From positions 1 through 64,000 of the forward strand of contig NZ_JNYJ01000003.1 in the NCBI RefSeq assembly GCF_000716715.1: DNA of 64,000 bases, written 5' to 3'. Below, piece after piece: positions 1 through 8,486 of this stretch. This DNA is from Dactylosporangium aurantiacum. GTDB lineage: Bacteria; Actinomycetota; Actinomycetes; Mycobacteriales; Micromonosporaceae. The translations under genes and the position numbers were made by a program. Positions within the stretch are counted from its first letter, which is position 1. The number at the start of each line of letters is the position of its first letter. Below the pieces are notes generated by a model. The model ran no database searches. It saw only the letters and a list, made by a program, of their open reading frames with translations, and was not told where the DNA came from.

Positions 1-118
<118 letters not shown>

Positions 119-135
119 AGGGCACAGGGAATCAC

Positions 136-2238
136 ATGACCGACACGATCCGCTGGGACCGTGACGCCGACGGCGTCGTCGTGCTCACCATCGACGACCC
201 GGCCCGCTCCGCGAACACGATGAACGCCGCGTTCGTCGCCGACCTCGAAACCGTCCTGGACCGGCTCACCGCCGAACGCGACGACATCACCGGCGTCATC
301 GTCACCTCGGCGAAGAAGACGTTCTTCGCCGGCGGTGACCTGGACCGGCTCGGCAGCCTCGGCCCCGACCAGGCCGCCGACGTCTACGCCTCATCGATGC
401 ACCTCAAAGGCCTGCTGCGCCGGCTGGAGACCCTCGGCCGGCCGGTCGTCGCCGCGATCAACGGCTCCGCGCTCGGCGGCGGCCTGGAGATCGCGCTCGC
501 CTGCCATCACCGCATCGCCGCCGACGACGGCCGCATCGAGATCGGCTTCCCCGAGGTGACGCTCGGGCTGCTGCCCGGCGCCGGCGGGGTCGTACGCACC
601 GTGCGGCTGCTCGGCGTCGCCCAGGCGCTGCTCACCGTGCTGCTGCGCGGCCAGCGGCACCGCCCGGCCGCCGCCCTCGAACACGGCCTCGTCCACGAGC
701 TGGCACCCCGCGACGAGCTGCTGGCCCGGGCGAAGGCGTGGATCGCGGCGAACCCCACCGCCGTGCAGCCGTACGACGTCAAGGGCTACCGGATCCCCGG
801 CGGCACCCCCGCGCAGGCGTCGTTCGCGGCGAACCTGCCCGCGTTCCCGGCGACGCTGCGCAAGGAGCTCAAGGGCGCCCCGTACCCGGCGCCGCGCAAC
901 ATCCTCGCCGCCGCCGTCGAAGGCACCCAGGTCGACCTCGACACCGCGTTCGCGATCGAGGGCCGCTACTTCGCCGAGCTGGCCACCGGGCAGATCGCCA
1001 AGAACATGATCAAGGCGTTCTTCTTCGACCTGCAGCAGGCCAACGCGCGCGGCACGAACGCGGCACCGTTCACGAAGGTCGCCGTGCTCGGCGCCGGGAT
1101 GATGGGCGCGGCGATCGCGTACGTGTGCGCGAAGGCCGGCATGCGGGTGCTGCTCAAGGACGTCACGGTCGAGGCCGCCGAACGCGGCAAGCAGTACTCG
1201 GTGAAGGTGCTGGCCAAGAAGCCGTTCCTGCCGGCGGAGGAGATCCTCGCCCGGATCACCCCGACCGCCGACCCGGCCGACCTCGCCGGCTGCGACCTGG
1301 TCATCGAGGCGGTGTTCGAGGACCCGGCGCTCAAGCACAAGGTGTTCGCCGAGATCCAGGACGTCGTCGCCCCGGACGCGCTGCTGTGCTCCAACACCTC
1401 CACGCTGCCGATCTCGTTGCTCGCCGACGGCGTGACCCGCCAGCAGGACTTCGTCGGGCTGCACTTCTTCTCGCCCGTGGACAAGATGCCCCTCGTCGAG
1501 GTGATCAAGGGCGCGGCCACGTCCGACGCGGCGCTGGACCGGGCGCTGGGCGTGGTGCGGCAGCTGAAGAAGACCCCGATCGTGGTGAACGACAGCCGCG
1601 GGTTCTTCACCAGCCGGGTCATCGGCACGTTCACCGGCGAGGGCCTGCTCATGCTCGCCGAGGGCGTCGCCGCGCCGTCGATCGAGCAGGCCAGCCTGCA
1701 GGCCGGGTACCCCGCCGCGGTCCTCGCCCTGATGGACGAGCTGACCCTGACCCTGCTCCGCAAGATCCGGCTGGCGTACGGCGACGCGTGGACCCCGACC
1801 CCCGCCGACGCGCTCATCGACCGGATGATCGACGAGTTCGGCCGGCCGGGACGCTCCGGCGGCGCCGGCTTCTACGAGTACACCGACGGCAAACGCGACC
1901 GGTTGTGGCCGGGGCTGCGCGAGCACTTCGCGAAGCCCGACGTCGACGTGCCGTTCGTGGACATGCAGGAGCGGATGCTGTTCGCCGAGGCCCTCGAATC
2001 GGTGAAGTGCCTCGACGAGGGGGTGCTGACCAGCGTCGCGGACGCCAACGTCGGTTCGATCCTCGGCATCGGGTTCCCCGGCTGGACCGGCGGCGTGCTG
2101 CAGTACGTCAACCAGTACCAGGGCGGCCTGCCGGGCTTCGTCGCCCGCAGCCGCGAGCTTGCCGCCCGCTACGGCAGCCGCTTCGAGCCGCCGGCGCTGC
2201 TGCTGGCCAAGGCGGAGCGGGGCGAGCAGTTCAGCTAG
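136..2238 (+). CDS. fused enoyl-CoA hydratase / 3-hydroxyacyl-CoA dehydrogenase (FadB/FadJ type)
   Basis: A 700-aa bifunctional beta-oxidation enzyme. The first ~190 residues are a crotonase fold, with the oxyanion-hole region around [14 protein letters not shown] and [17 protein letters not shown] Rossmann domain begins near residue 312 with [15 protein letters not shown] (NAD-binding GxGxxG), followed by the HAD motif [13 protein letters not shown] and the C-terminal HAD domains. The length matches FadB/FadJ alpha subunits (~700-730 aa). ATG 136 is preceded by AGGGCACAGGGA; an upstream in-frame ATG at 70 lies inside the thiolase gene and is unlikely. It should act with the thiolase upstream on acyl-CoA intermediates in the cytoplasm. 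Confidence 0.93.
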   Translation: MTDTIRWDRDADGVVVLTIDDPARSANTMNAAFVADLETVLDRLTAERDDITGVIVTSAKKTFFAGGDLDRLGSLGPDQAADVYASSMHLKGLLRRLETLGRPVVAAINGSALGGGLEIALACHHRIAADDGRIEIGFPEVTLGLLPGAGGVVRTVRLLGVAQALLTVLLRGQRHRPAAALEHGLVHELAPRDELLARAKAWIAANPTAVQPYDVKGYRIPGGTPAQASFAANLPAFPATLRKELKGAPYPAPRNILAAAVEGTQVDLDTAFAIEGRYFAELATGQIAKNMIKAFFFDLQQANARGTNAAPFTKVAVLGAGMMGAAIAYVCAKAGMRVLLKDVTVEAAERGKQYSVKVLAKKPFLPAEEILARITPTADPADLAGCDLVIEAVFEDPALKHKVFAEIQDVVAPDALLCSNTSTLPISLLADGVTRQQDFVGLHFFSPVDKMPLVEVIKGAATSDAALDRALGVVRQLKKTPIVVNDSRGFFTSRVIGTFTGEGLLMLAEGVAAPSIEQASLQAGYPAAVLALMDELTLTLLRKIRLAYGDAWTPTPADALIDRMIDEFGRPGRSGGAGFYEYTDGKRDRLWPGLREHFAKPDVDVPFVDMQERMLFAEALESVKCLDEGVLTSVADANVGSILGIGFPGWTGGVLQYVNQYQGGLPGFVARSRELAARYGSRFEPPALLLAKAERGEQFS

Positions 2239-2246
2239 GCCCGGGC

Positions 2247-2267
2247 TTCAGGAGCAGTCCTCCTGAA
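2247..2267 (+). terminator. hairpin after the fadB-like gene
   Basis: Perfect 8-bp stem TTCAGGAG / CTCCTGAA with a 5-nt loop, starting 8 nt after the stop codon. There is no U tract, which is common for actinobacterial terminators. Confidence 0.6.
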
Positions 2268-2308
2268 TCGGCGGAGCGTCACGATCACTCTACGTTACGG
2301 TCTTCGAC

Positions 2309-2340
2309 TGCGGGGCGGCAGGTCAGCCGGCCGCCCCGCA
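2309..2340 (+). other. hairpin just upstream of the LPVTG protein gene
   Basis: An 11-bp perfect stem (TGCGGGGCGGC / GCCGCCCCGCA) with a 10-nt loop, ending 25 nt before the start codon. A possible -10 (TACGTT, about 2291-2296) lies upstream, so this may be a 5' leader structure; it could equally be a second terminator for the preceding operon. Confidence 0.5.
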
Positions 2341-2365
2341 TCGGAGACGGACGGGGGAGACCGTG

Positions 2366-4951
2366 ATGGCGGCGCTCGGCGTGCGACTGCGACATGGGCC
2401 GATCCGGACCGGCGCGGCGCTGGCGGCGGCGCTGCTGACCGCGATCGGCGCGACGGTGTCGATGCCGGTCGCCGCGTCCGCCGACCCCGGCCTCGCTGAC
2501 CAGTACGTCACCTGGACCGACGTACCCGACACGCCGCTGGCCGCCGGTACCGTCTCCGTCGCGGCGGTCGCGTCGTCGGGCCTGCCCGTGCGGTACACGA
2601 GCAGCAGCACCGACGTCTGCACCGTCGACGGCGACGTGGTCACCCTGCACCGGCAGGGCCGCTGCACGATCCGCGGCACCCAGCCCGGCAACGCGTCCTT
2701 CGCCGCCGCCGAACCGGCCAGCACCACCTTCGCCGTCCTCGGCCGCGCCCAGCGCATCACCTGGGCCCGCACCCCCGACACGCCGGTCACCGCCGGGACC
2801 GTCCGCGTGTCGGCGACGGCCAGCTCCGGGCTGCCCGTCGCCTACACCAGCGGCACCCCCCGCACCTGCACGGTCCGCGGCGGCACCGTCACCCTCGTCG
2901 GCGGCGGCACCTGTACCGTGCGCGCCGGGCAGCCCGGCGACGACGAGTACGCGCCCGCGCCCCACGCCGAGGACTCCTTCGACGTCGCCCGGTCCGGGCA
3001 GGCGGTCACGTTCACCCGCCCCGACGACGCGTCCCTGGCCACCCGTACGGTGCGCGTCGCGGCGACCGCCACGTCAGGGCTGCCGGTCGCGGTGACCAGC
3101 GCCGACCGGCACGTGTGCACCGTGCGGCGGCACCTGGTGACGCTCGTCGGCGCCGGCACCTGCGTGCTGCGCGCCGACCAGCCCGGCAACGCCCGGTACT
3201 CGCCGGCGGCGCGGGTCGTGCGCGCGTTCGCCGTGGGCCGGGGCCGGCAGCACATCACGTTCCCGGTGCCCGGGCCGGCCGCCGTCGCCGCCGGGACCGT
3301 CACGATCGCGCCGGCCGCGAACTCGGGACTGCCGGTCACCGTCGCCGGCGCCGCCCCGGCCGTGTGCACCGTCGCCGGCGGCACCGTCACCCTGCACGCC
3401 GTCGGCACCTGCGTGCTGCGCGCGACCCGCCCGGCGACCGCGAACTGGACCGCGGCACCGGACGTCGAGGTCCGGTTCACCGTCGGCCGGGGCGCGCAGC
3501 AGGTCACGTTCCCGGCGCCGCCGCCGACCGCGGCCGGCGCGGGCACGCTCACCCTCGCCGCGGCCGCCACGTCCGGGCTGCCGGTCACCTACGCCGCCGC
3601 GACCCCGGCGGTGTGCACCGTCGCCGGGGCCGTCGTCACCCTCGTGCGGGCCGGCACCTGCACCGTGCACGCCGACCAGCCCGGCGACGCGGCGTGGGAG
3701 CCGGCCGCCCGCGCCACCGCCACGTTCACCGTCACCGGCGACGCGCAGACCGTCACGCTCGCACCGGTCCCCGACACCCGGCTCACCGACGGCACCGTAA
3801 CGCTCAGGGCGGCCGCCACGTCCGGGCTGCCGGTCCGGTTCAGCGCGGCACCCCGCGACGTGTGCACCGCGCGGGGCGCCGTCGTCACGCTGCGCACCCC
3901 CGGCCGGTGCACGGTCACCGCGGCGCAGCCCGGCGACGCGGGGCACGCCGCGGCACCGCCGGTGCGGCACACGTTCACCGTCACCCGCGGCGCGCAACGG
4001 ATCACCGTCACGCAGCCGCCCGCCCGGAACGTCCTGGACGGTCCGTTCACCGTCGCGGCGACCGCGTCGTCGTACCTGCCGGTCGTGCTCAGCAGCGGCA
4101 GCCCGCACGTGTGCACCGTCGCCGGGACCACCGTGACGCCGGTCGCCGCCGGTGCCTGCATCGTGCGCGCCGACCAGCCCGGCAACGACCAGTGGGCACC
4201 CGCACCCCGGGCCGGCCGGACCGTGCGGATCGCGCCCGCCGCGCAGACCGTCGCATTTCCGGCCCCGCCCGCGGCGGCGGTCTCCGACGGCACGGTCACG
4301 CTCACCGCGACCGCCACGTCCGGGCTGCCCGTCACGTACACCACCGGCGGTGACGCGTGCACCGTCGCCGGCGCCACCGTGACGCCGCTGGCCGCCGGGG
4401 CGTGCGTGCTGGTCGCGCACCAGGACGGCGACCACCGGTTCGCGGCCGCGCCCGACGTCACCGCCACCCTCACCGTGCTGCGGGACCCGCCGCCGGTCAC
4501 CGTCCCCGCCGCACCACCGGCCGCCGGCGGGCTGGGCAGCACCGCGGGTGGCGCCACGGTCGGCGGGGCGGCGGTGACGGTGCACGGGGGCGGCTTCAAA
4601 CCCGGCAGCGCCGTGCAGGTGGTCATGTACTCCGCACCGCAGCGGCTCGGCACCACGTACGCGGCCGCCGACGGCACGTTCGCGCTGCTGGTCGTCGTCC
4701 CCGCCGGGCTGGACCGCGGCGGGCACACGCTGCTGGCCGCCGGGCTCGCCGCCGACAACACGCTGCGGCTGCTGTCCACGCCGGTCACCGTGTCCGCCGC
4801 GGCGGCGGCGCTGCCGGTCACCGGCGGGCCGGTGCGGACCCTCGCGGTCCTGGGCGCCTGGGCGGTGCTCATCGGCACCGTCCTGCGGCTGCTCGGCCGG
4901 CGCGGCTGGCCGCACCGGTGGACGTACCGGGCTCGGCACGCCCTCACCTGA
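2366..4951 (+). CDS. LPXTG-type cell-wall-anchored protein with tandem Ig-like repeats
   Basis: An 861-aa secreted surface protein. Residues 1-~45 are a signal peptide: basic start, hydrophobic core around AALAAALLTAIGATV, then an A-S-A-D cleavage region. About nine repeats of roughly 80-90 residues follow. Each has the pattern AGTVT...A.ATSGLPVTY, then two cysteines in VCTVAG..VTL and GTC.V.ADQPG, suggesting one intradomain disulfide per repeat. Near the C-terminus is LPVTG, then a hydrophobic segment (LAVLGAWAVLIGTVL) and an arginine-rich tail, the standard sortase sorting signal. ATG 2366 is preferred to GTG 2363 because GGGGGAGA at 2353-2360 is better spaced from it. The role is unknown; adhesion or cell-surface display is inference. 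No sortase gene is seen in the window. Confidence 0.82.
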   Translation: MAALGVRLRHGPIRTGAALAAALLTAIGATVSMPVAASADPGLADQYVTWTDVPDTPLAAGTVSVAAVASSGLPVRYTSSSTDVCTVDGDVVTLHRQGRCTIRGTQPGNASFAAAEPASTTFAVLGRAQRITWARTPDTPVTAGTVRVSATASSGLPVAYTSGTPRTCTVRGGTVTLVGGGTCTVRAGQPGDDEYAPAPHAEDSFDVARSGQAVTFTRPDDASLATRTVRVAATATSGLPVAVTSADRHVCTVRRHLVTLVGAGTCVLRADQPGNARYSPAARVVRAFAVGRGRQHITFPVPGPAAVAAGTVTIAPAANSGLPVTVAGAAPAVCTVAGGTVTLHAVGTCVLRATRPATANWTAAPDVEVRFTVGRGAQQVTFPAPPPTAAGAGTLTLAAAATSGLPVTYAAATPAVCTVAGAVVTLVRAGTCTVHADQPGDAAWEPAARATATFTVTGDAQTVTLAPVPDTRLTDGTVTLRAAATSGLPVRFSAAPRDVCTARGAVVTLRTPGRCTVTAAQPGDAGHAAAPPVRHTFTVTRGAQRITVTQPPARNVLDGPFTVAATASSYLPVVLSSGSPHVCTVAGTTVTPVAAGACIVRADQPGNDQWAPAPRAGRTVRIAPAAQTVAFPAPPAAAVSDGTVTLTATATSGLPVTYTTGGDACTVAGATVTPLAAGACVLVAHQDGDHRFAAAPDVTATLTVLRDPPPVTVPAAPPAAGGLGSTAGGATVGGAAVTVHGGGFKPGSAVQVVMYSAPQRLGTTYAAADGTFALLVVVPAGLDRGGHTLLAAGLAADNTLRLLSTPVTVSAAAAALPVTGGPVRTLAVLGAWAVLIGTVLRLLGRRGWPHRWTYRARHALT

Positions 4952-4968
4952 CCGACATCCGGAGGGGC

Positions 4969-4981
4969 ACAAACAGTTTGT
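4969..4981. promoter_or_regulatory. palindrome upstream of marR-type gene, candidate operator
   Basis: ACAAAC-A-GTTTGT, perfect 6-bp arms around a single base, 31 nt upstream of the -10 of the MarR gene. AT-rich relative to its surroundings. The MarR protein itself is the obvious candidate ligand (inference). Confidence 0.5.
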
Positions 4982-5011
4982 TGGCAGATCATCCGCCGGC
5001 AGTCGTATTGC

Positions 5012-5017
5012 TACGCT
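5012..5017 (+). promoter_or_regulatory. -10 hexamer, leaderless start of marR-type gene
   Basis: TACGCT ends 7 nt before ATG 5025. The GGAGG in between is only 1-2 nt from the ATG, too close to act as a ribosome binding site, so a leaderless mRNA is likely. Confidence 0.55.
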
Positions 5018-5024
5018 CGGAGGT

Positions 5025-5495
5025 ATGACCGCACCGACCCGGGCGGAGCCCGACCTGTCGTTCCTGCTCGACCACACCAGCCATGTCCTGCGCACGCAGA
5101 TGGCCGCGGCGCTGGCCGAGATCGGCCTGACCCCCCGGATGCACTGCGTGCTCGTGCACGCCGTCGGCGCGGAGCGCACGCAGATCCAGCTGGCCGAGAT
5201 CGGCGGCATGGACAAGACCACGATGGTGGTCACCGTGGACGCGCTGGAGAAGGCCGGGTACGCGCAGCGCCGCCCGTCCAGCACCGACCGCCGGGCCCGG
5301 ATCATCGCGGTGACGCCCGAAGGGGCGCGCATCGCCGAGCGCAGCCAGGAGATCGCCGACGGCGTGCACGCCGCCGCCCTCGGCTCGCTGCCCGCGGACG
5401 AGCGTGAGGTGCTGGTACGAGCGCTGCACCGGCTCGCGACCGGGCACTGCGCCACGCCCGTGGAGGCACCCGGGGTGCGCCGCGCCCGCCAGTGA
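5025..5495 (+). CDS. MarR-family transcriptional regulator
   Basis: A 156-aa winged-helix protein. The wHTH core runs from about residue 30 to 110: ALAEIGLTPRMHCVL, QIQLAEIGGMDKTTMVVTVDALEKAGY, then the wing RRPSSTDRRARIIAVTPEG, all typical MarR features. MarR proteins are dimeric repressors usually released by small phenolic or drug-like ligands. The gene lies 47 nt upstream of a drug-efflux MFS gene in the same direction. Inverted repeats lie both before this gene (4969-4981) and between it and the efflux gene (5500-5533), suggesting autoregulation and control of efflux. The ligand is unknown. Confidence 0.88.
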   Translation: MTAPTRAEPDLSFLLDHTSHVLRTQMAAALAEIGLTPRMHCVLVHAVGAERTQIQLAEIGGMDKTTMVVTVDALEKAGYAQRRPSSTDRRARIIAVTPEGARIAERSQEIADGVHAAALGSLPADEREVLVRALHRLATGHCATPVEAPGVRRARQ

Positions 5496-5499
5496 GCCC

Positions 5500-5533
5500 G
5501 TAAGAGATGGTTTCGTAGCGGACTATCTGTTAC
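5500..5533. promoter_or_regulatory. interrupted inverted repeat overlapping the MFS promoter
   Basis: GTAAGAGAT (5500-5508) and ATCTGTTAC (5525-5533) match as an inverted repeat at 8 of 9 positions with 16 nt between. The right arm overlaps the -10 TACGGT of the efflux gene, so a bound repressor would block RNA polymerase. A plausible MarR operator (inference). Confidence 0.45.
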
Positions 5534-5536
5534 GGT
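5531..5536 (+). promoter_or_regulatory. -10 hexamer, leaderless start of the MFS efflux gene
   Basis: TACGGT ends 6 nt before ATG 5543; no Shine-Dalgarno precedes the start. Confidence 0.55.
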
Positions 5537-5542
5537 CGGACC

Positions 5543-7072
5543 ATGCACACCAACCGTGGGGCGGCCCTGGCCGTCCTTGCCGCCGGCATGCTCATGACCG
5601 TCCTGGACGGCAGCATCGTCACCGTCGCCATGCCCGTCATGCAGGCCGACCTCGGCCTCAGCCCGGCCGGGCTGACCTGGGTCGTCAACGCGTACCTCAT
5701 CGCGTTCGGCAGCCTGCTGCTGCTCGCCGGGCGCCTCGGTGACCTGCTCGGCCGCCGCCGCATGCTGCTGGCCGGCACCGCCGTGTTCGTGCTCGCCTCC
5801 GCCCTCGCCGGCCTCGCGACCGGCCCGGGGACGCTCATCGCGGCCCGCTTCCTGCAGGGCGCCGGCAGCGCCATGTCCAGCGCCGTCAGCCTCGGCATCA
5901 TCGTCACCCTGTTCCCCGCCCCGGCCGAGCGGGCGAAGGCGTTCGGGGTCTTCGCGTTCACCGGCGCCGCCGGCGCCTCCATCGGCCAGGTCCTCGGCGG
6001 TGTGCTCACCGACCTGCTCAGCTGGCACTGGATCTTCCTGATCAACGTGCCGATCGGGGTCGCCGCGCTCGCCCTGACCGTGCCGTTCGTGCCCGCCGAC
6101 CGCGGCCTCGGCCTGCGCGCCGGCGCCGACGTCCTCGGCGCGGTCCTCGTCACCACCGGGCTGATGACCGGCATCGCCGCCGTCGTCCAGCCCGCCGGCC
6201 GGCTGCTGTTCTCCGTCGCCGCGGTGCTGCTGCTGGCCGGGTTCGTCGCCCGGCAGACCACCGCCCGCACCCCGCTGATGCCGCTGCGGGTGCTGCGCTC
6301 CCGGCAGGTCGCCGGCGCCAACGTCCTGCAGATCCTGATGATCGGCGCGATGTTCTCATTCCAGATCCTGGTCGCCCTGTACATGCAGCGCGTCCTGCAC
6401 TACACCGCCCTGCAGACCGGCCTGGCGATGCTGCCCGCCGCCCTGGCGATCGCGGTGGTGTCGCTGCTCGTGTCGGCCCGCGTGATCGCCCGTGCCGGCG
6501 AACGGGCGGCGCTCATCGTCGGGCTGGCGCTGCTGGTGCTGGCGATGGCGTGGCTCACCCGGCTGCCCGCCGACGCCCGCTTCGTCCCCGACCTGCTGCC
6601 GGTCATGCTGCTCATCGCCGGCGGCGGCCTCGCCCTGCCCGCGATCACCGGCCTGGGCATGTCCGGCGCCCGCGCCGACGACGCCGGACTGGCCTCGGGG
6701 CTGTTCAACACCACGCAGCAGCTCGGCATGGCCCTCGGCGTCGCCGCGCTGTCGACGGTCGCGGCGGCCCGCACCGCCGGGCGGCTCGCGGACGGGGCGC
6801 CGGAGGCGGTGGCGTTGACGGCCGGGTACCGGCTGGCGTTCACGGTCAGCGCGGCGCTGCTGGTGGCGTCGATCGCGGTCGCCGCGCTGATCCTGCGGCC
6901 ACCGGCGGCCGCACACACCGCCGGCGGCCGATTCCAGGCCGCCGACCAAGCCCCTGCGCCCGGTGCGCTCGCAGCGTCGCCGGTCGTCAGCTCGACCGCC
7001 CCGGGCCCCGGGTCCGCACCGCAGGACCGGCCCGCTACGAGCGGTCGGCCCACGCCCGGCGCAGCATCGTGA
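5543..7072 (+). CDS. MFS drug-efflux transporter, DHA2 (EmrB/QacA) type
   Basis: A 509-aa inner-membrane proton antiporter predicted to have 14 helices. The first helix carries LDGSIVTVAMPVM, the DHA2 signature (LDxTIVNVALP-like), followed by WVVNAYLIAFGSLLLLAGRLGDLLGRRR (motif A, here split across positions ~45-72). The region near GLFNTTQQLGMALGVA is typical of the family. The last ~50 residues are a Pro/Ala/Ser-rich cytoplasmic tail without helices. It sits directly behind the MarR gene and probably exports the compound that gene senses. Its last 38 bp overlap the convergent gene at 7035-7721. Confidence 0.9.
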   Translation: MHTNRGAALAVLAAGMLMTVLDGSIVTVAMPVMQADLGLSPAGLTWVVNAYLIAFGSLLLLAGRLGDLLGRRRMLLAGTAVFVLASALAGLATGPGTLIAARFLQGAGSAMSSAVSLGIIVTLFPAPAERAKAFGVFAFTGAAGASIGQVLGGVLTDLLSWHWIFLINVPIGVAALALTVPFVPADRGLGLRAGADVLGAVLVTTGLMTGIAAVVQPAGRLLFSVAAVLLLAGFVARQTTARTPLMPLRVLRSRQVAGANVLQILMIGAMFSFQILVALYMQRVLHYTALQTGLAMLPAALAIAVVSLLVSARVIARAGERAALIVGLALLVLAMAWLTRLPADARFVPDLLPVMLLIAGGGLALPAITGLGMSGARADDAGLASGLFNTTQQLGMALGVAALSTVAAARTAGRLADGAPEAVALTAGYRLAFTVSAALLVASIAVAALILRPPAAAHTAGGRFQAADQAPAPGALAASPVVSSTAPGPGSAPQDRPATSGRPTPGAAS

Positions 7073-7721
7073 GCCCGGCCGCCAGCAGCCACAGCTGCGC
7101 CAGCACGGAGCCGAGGATGCCGTACAGCAAGGCACCCGGGAACAGCGACGGCGACAGGAACAGGCCGCTCGCGGCGAGCAGCGTGACGGTCCCGACGGCT
7201 ACGCCGGCCCAGCCGAGCCACGCCGGCGCGTCGTGCAGGACCAGGGCCGCCCCGATCAGGGCCAGGCCGATCCCGTACAGCAGCGCCATCGCGATCAGCG
7301 ACGGGCCGTGGGTAGCCGCGGCCACCGCGTGCGCGGCGCCGATCAGGTCGGCGCGCTCCTCCGGGGTGGCGTGCTCGGCGGCGGCGGACAGCTCCGGCAG
7401 GGCCAGACCTTCGCTGGTGCTCTCCACGGCGAACACGGCCAGCCCGACCATCGAGCTCGCCAGCCCGGCACGCCCCAGCAGCGCCGCGGACGGCCGGGTC
7501 AGGGAACGCACCAGGGCGACCAGCCCGGCCAGGGTCAGTACGGCGGCGAATACGGCCACCAGGTGGACCGCCGCGTACGAGGGACGGGAAGCGACGAAAT
7601 GCAGCGCGGCCTCGGCGTGGGCGGCCGGGGTGTCGCCGTGCAGGAGGCGGGCCGTGGTGAACGCGACGGCGCCGAGGACGACGCAGATGCCGCCGGTCCG
7701 CAGGTGCGAGAAGTGAGCCAT
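7035..7721 (-). CDS. hypothetical polytopic membrane protein
   Basis: A 228-aa protein with about six hydrophobic segments (for example ICVVLGAVAFTTARLL, AAVHLVAVFAAVLTLAGLVALV, LGWAGVAVGTVTLLAASGLF, LAQLWLLAAGLTML). The layout resembles small DUF4386-like membrane proteins, but I cannot assign a family firmly. It ends inside the 3' end of the MFS gene (38-bp convergent overlap) and begins 66 nt downstream of the response-regulator stop on the same strand, so it could be the last gene of the two-component operon. Function unknown. Confidence 0.7.
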   Translation of the reverse strand: MAHFSHLRTGGICVVLGAVAFTTARLLHGDTPAAHAEAALHFVASRPSYAAVHLVAVFAAVLTLAGLVALVRSLTRPSAALLGRAGLASSMVGLAVFAVESTSEGLALPELSAAAEHATPEERADLIGAAHAVAAATHGPSLIAMALLYGIGLALIGAALVLHDAPAWLGWAGVAVGTVTLLAASGLFLSPSLFPGALLYGILGSVLAQLWLLAAGLTMLRRAWADRS

Positions 7722-7787
7722 GCCGATGATGCTCGCTGCGCCGGCGGGTCGGGGCGTCCGCCGTGGGAAGACACCGCGGGGGTGCCG

Positions 7788-8486
7788 CTACCGCGGCGCC
7801 GTACTCCCGGGGGAGTACCTGTCCGGTGTCATCAGCCCGCTCTGGTACGCGAAGACGACCAGCTGGGCGCGGTCGCGGGCGCCGAGCTTGACCATCGCCC
7901 GGGACACGTGGGTCTTGGCGGTCAGCGGGCTCAGCACCAGATGCCCCGCGATGTCGTCGTTGGACAGGCCCTCGGCGACCAGCCGGACCACCTCCTTCTC
8001 CCGGACGGTCAGCAACGCCAGCTCCGGCGGCTCCGGCCGCGGCCCGGCCGGCCCGTGCGGCACCCCCGCGGAGCGGGCGATCACCATGCGGGTGACCGCC
8101 GGTGACAGCAGCGCGTCGCCACGCGCGATCACGCGGACCGCCTGCAGCAGCTCGTCGGGTTCGATGTCCTTGACGAGGAACCCGCTCGCGCCCGAGCGCA
8201 GCGCCGCGAAGACGTGCTCCTCCTCGGCGAACGTGGTGAGCGCGACCACCCGGACCGCGGACAGGTACGGGTCGTCGGTGATCCGTCGGGTCGCCGTCAC
8301 GCCGTCGACCTCGGGCATCCGCAGGTCCATGAGCACGACGTCGGGCAGCAGGCTGCGGGTCAGCGCGATCGCCTGGCCGCCGTTGGCGGCCTCGCCGACG
8401 ACCTCGATGTCGGCCGCGCTGTCCAGCAGCACCCGGAAGCCCGCCCGCACCAGGGCCTGGTCGTCGGCGAGCAGGACCCGGATCAC
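7788..8486 (-). CDS. NarL/FixJ-family response regulator
   Basis: A 232-aa two-domain regulator. The receiver domain has the acidic pair D8/D9, the phospho-acceptor D54 in VVLMDLRMPEVDG and K in FLVKDIEPDELL. The C-terminal LuxR-type HTH is ELALLTVREKEVVRLVAEGL through KTHVSRAMVKLGARDRAQLVV. Its GTG start overlaps the kinase stop by 4 bp (GTGA), so the two are translationally coupled. The last codons contain a perfect inverted repeat (GTACTCCC / GGGAGTAC, 7801-7818) that could double as a terminator. The likely target, by position, is the divergent DrrA/DrrB-type ABC operon (inference). Confidence 0.92.
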   Translation of the reverse strand: MIRVLLADDQALVRAGFRVLLDSAADIEVVGEAANGGQAIALTRSLLPDVVLMDLRMPEVDGVTATRRITDDPYLSAVRVVALTTFAEEEHVFAALRSGASGFLVKDIEPDELLQAVRVIARGDALLSPAVTRMVIARSAGVPHGPAGPRPEPPELALLTVREKEVVRLVAEGLSNDDIAGHLVLSPLTAKTHVSRAMVKLGARDRAQLVVFAYQSGLMTPDRYSPGSTAPR

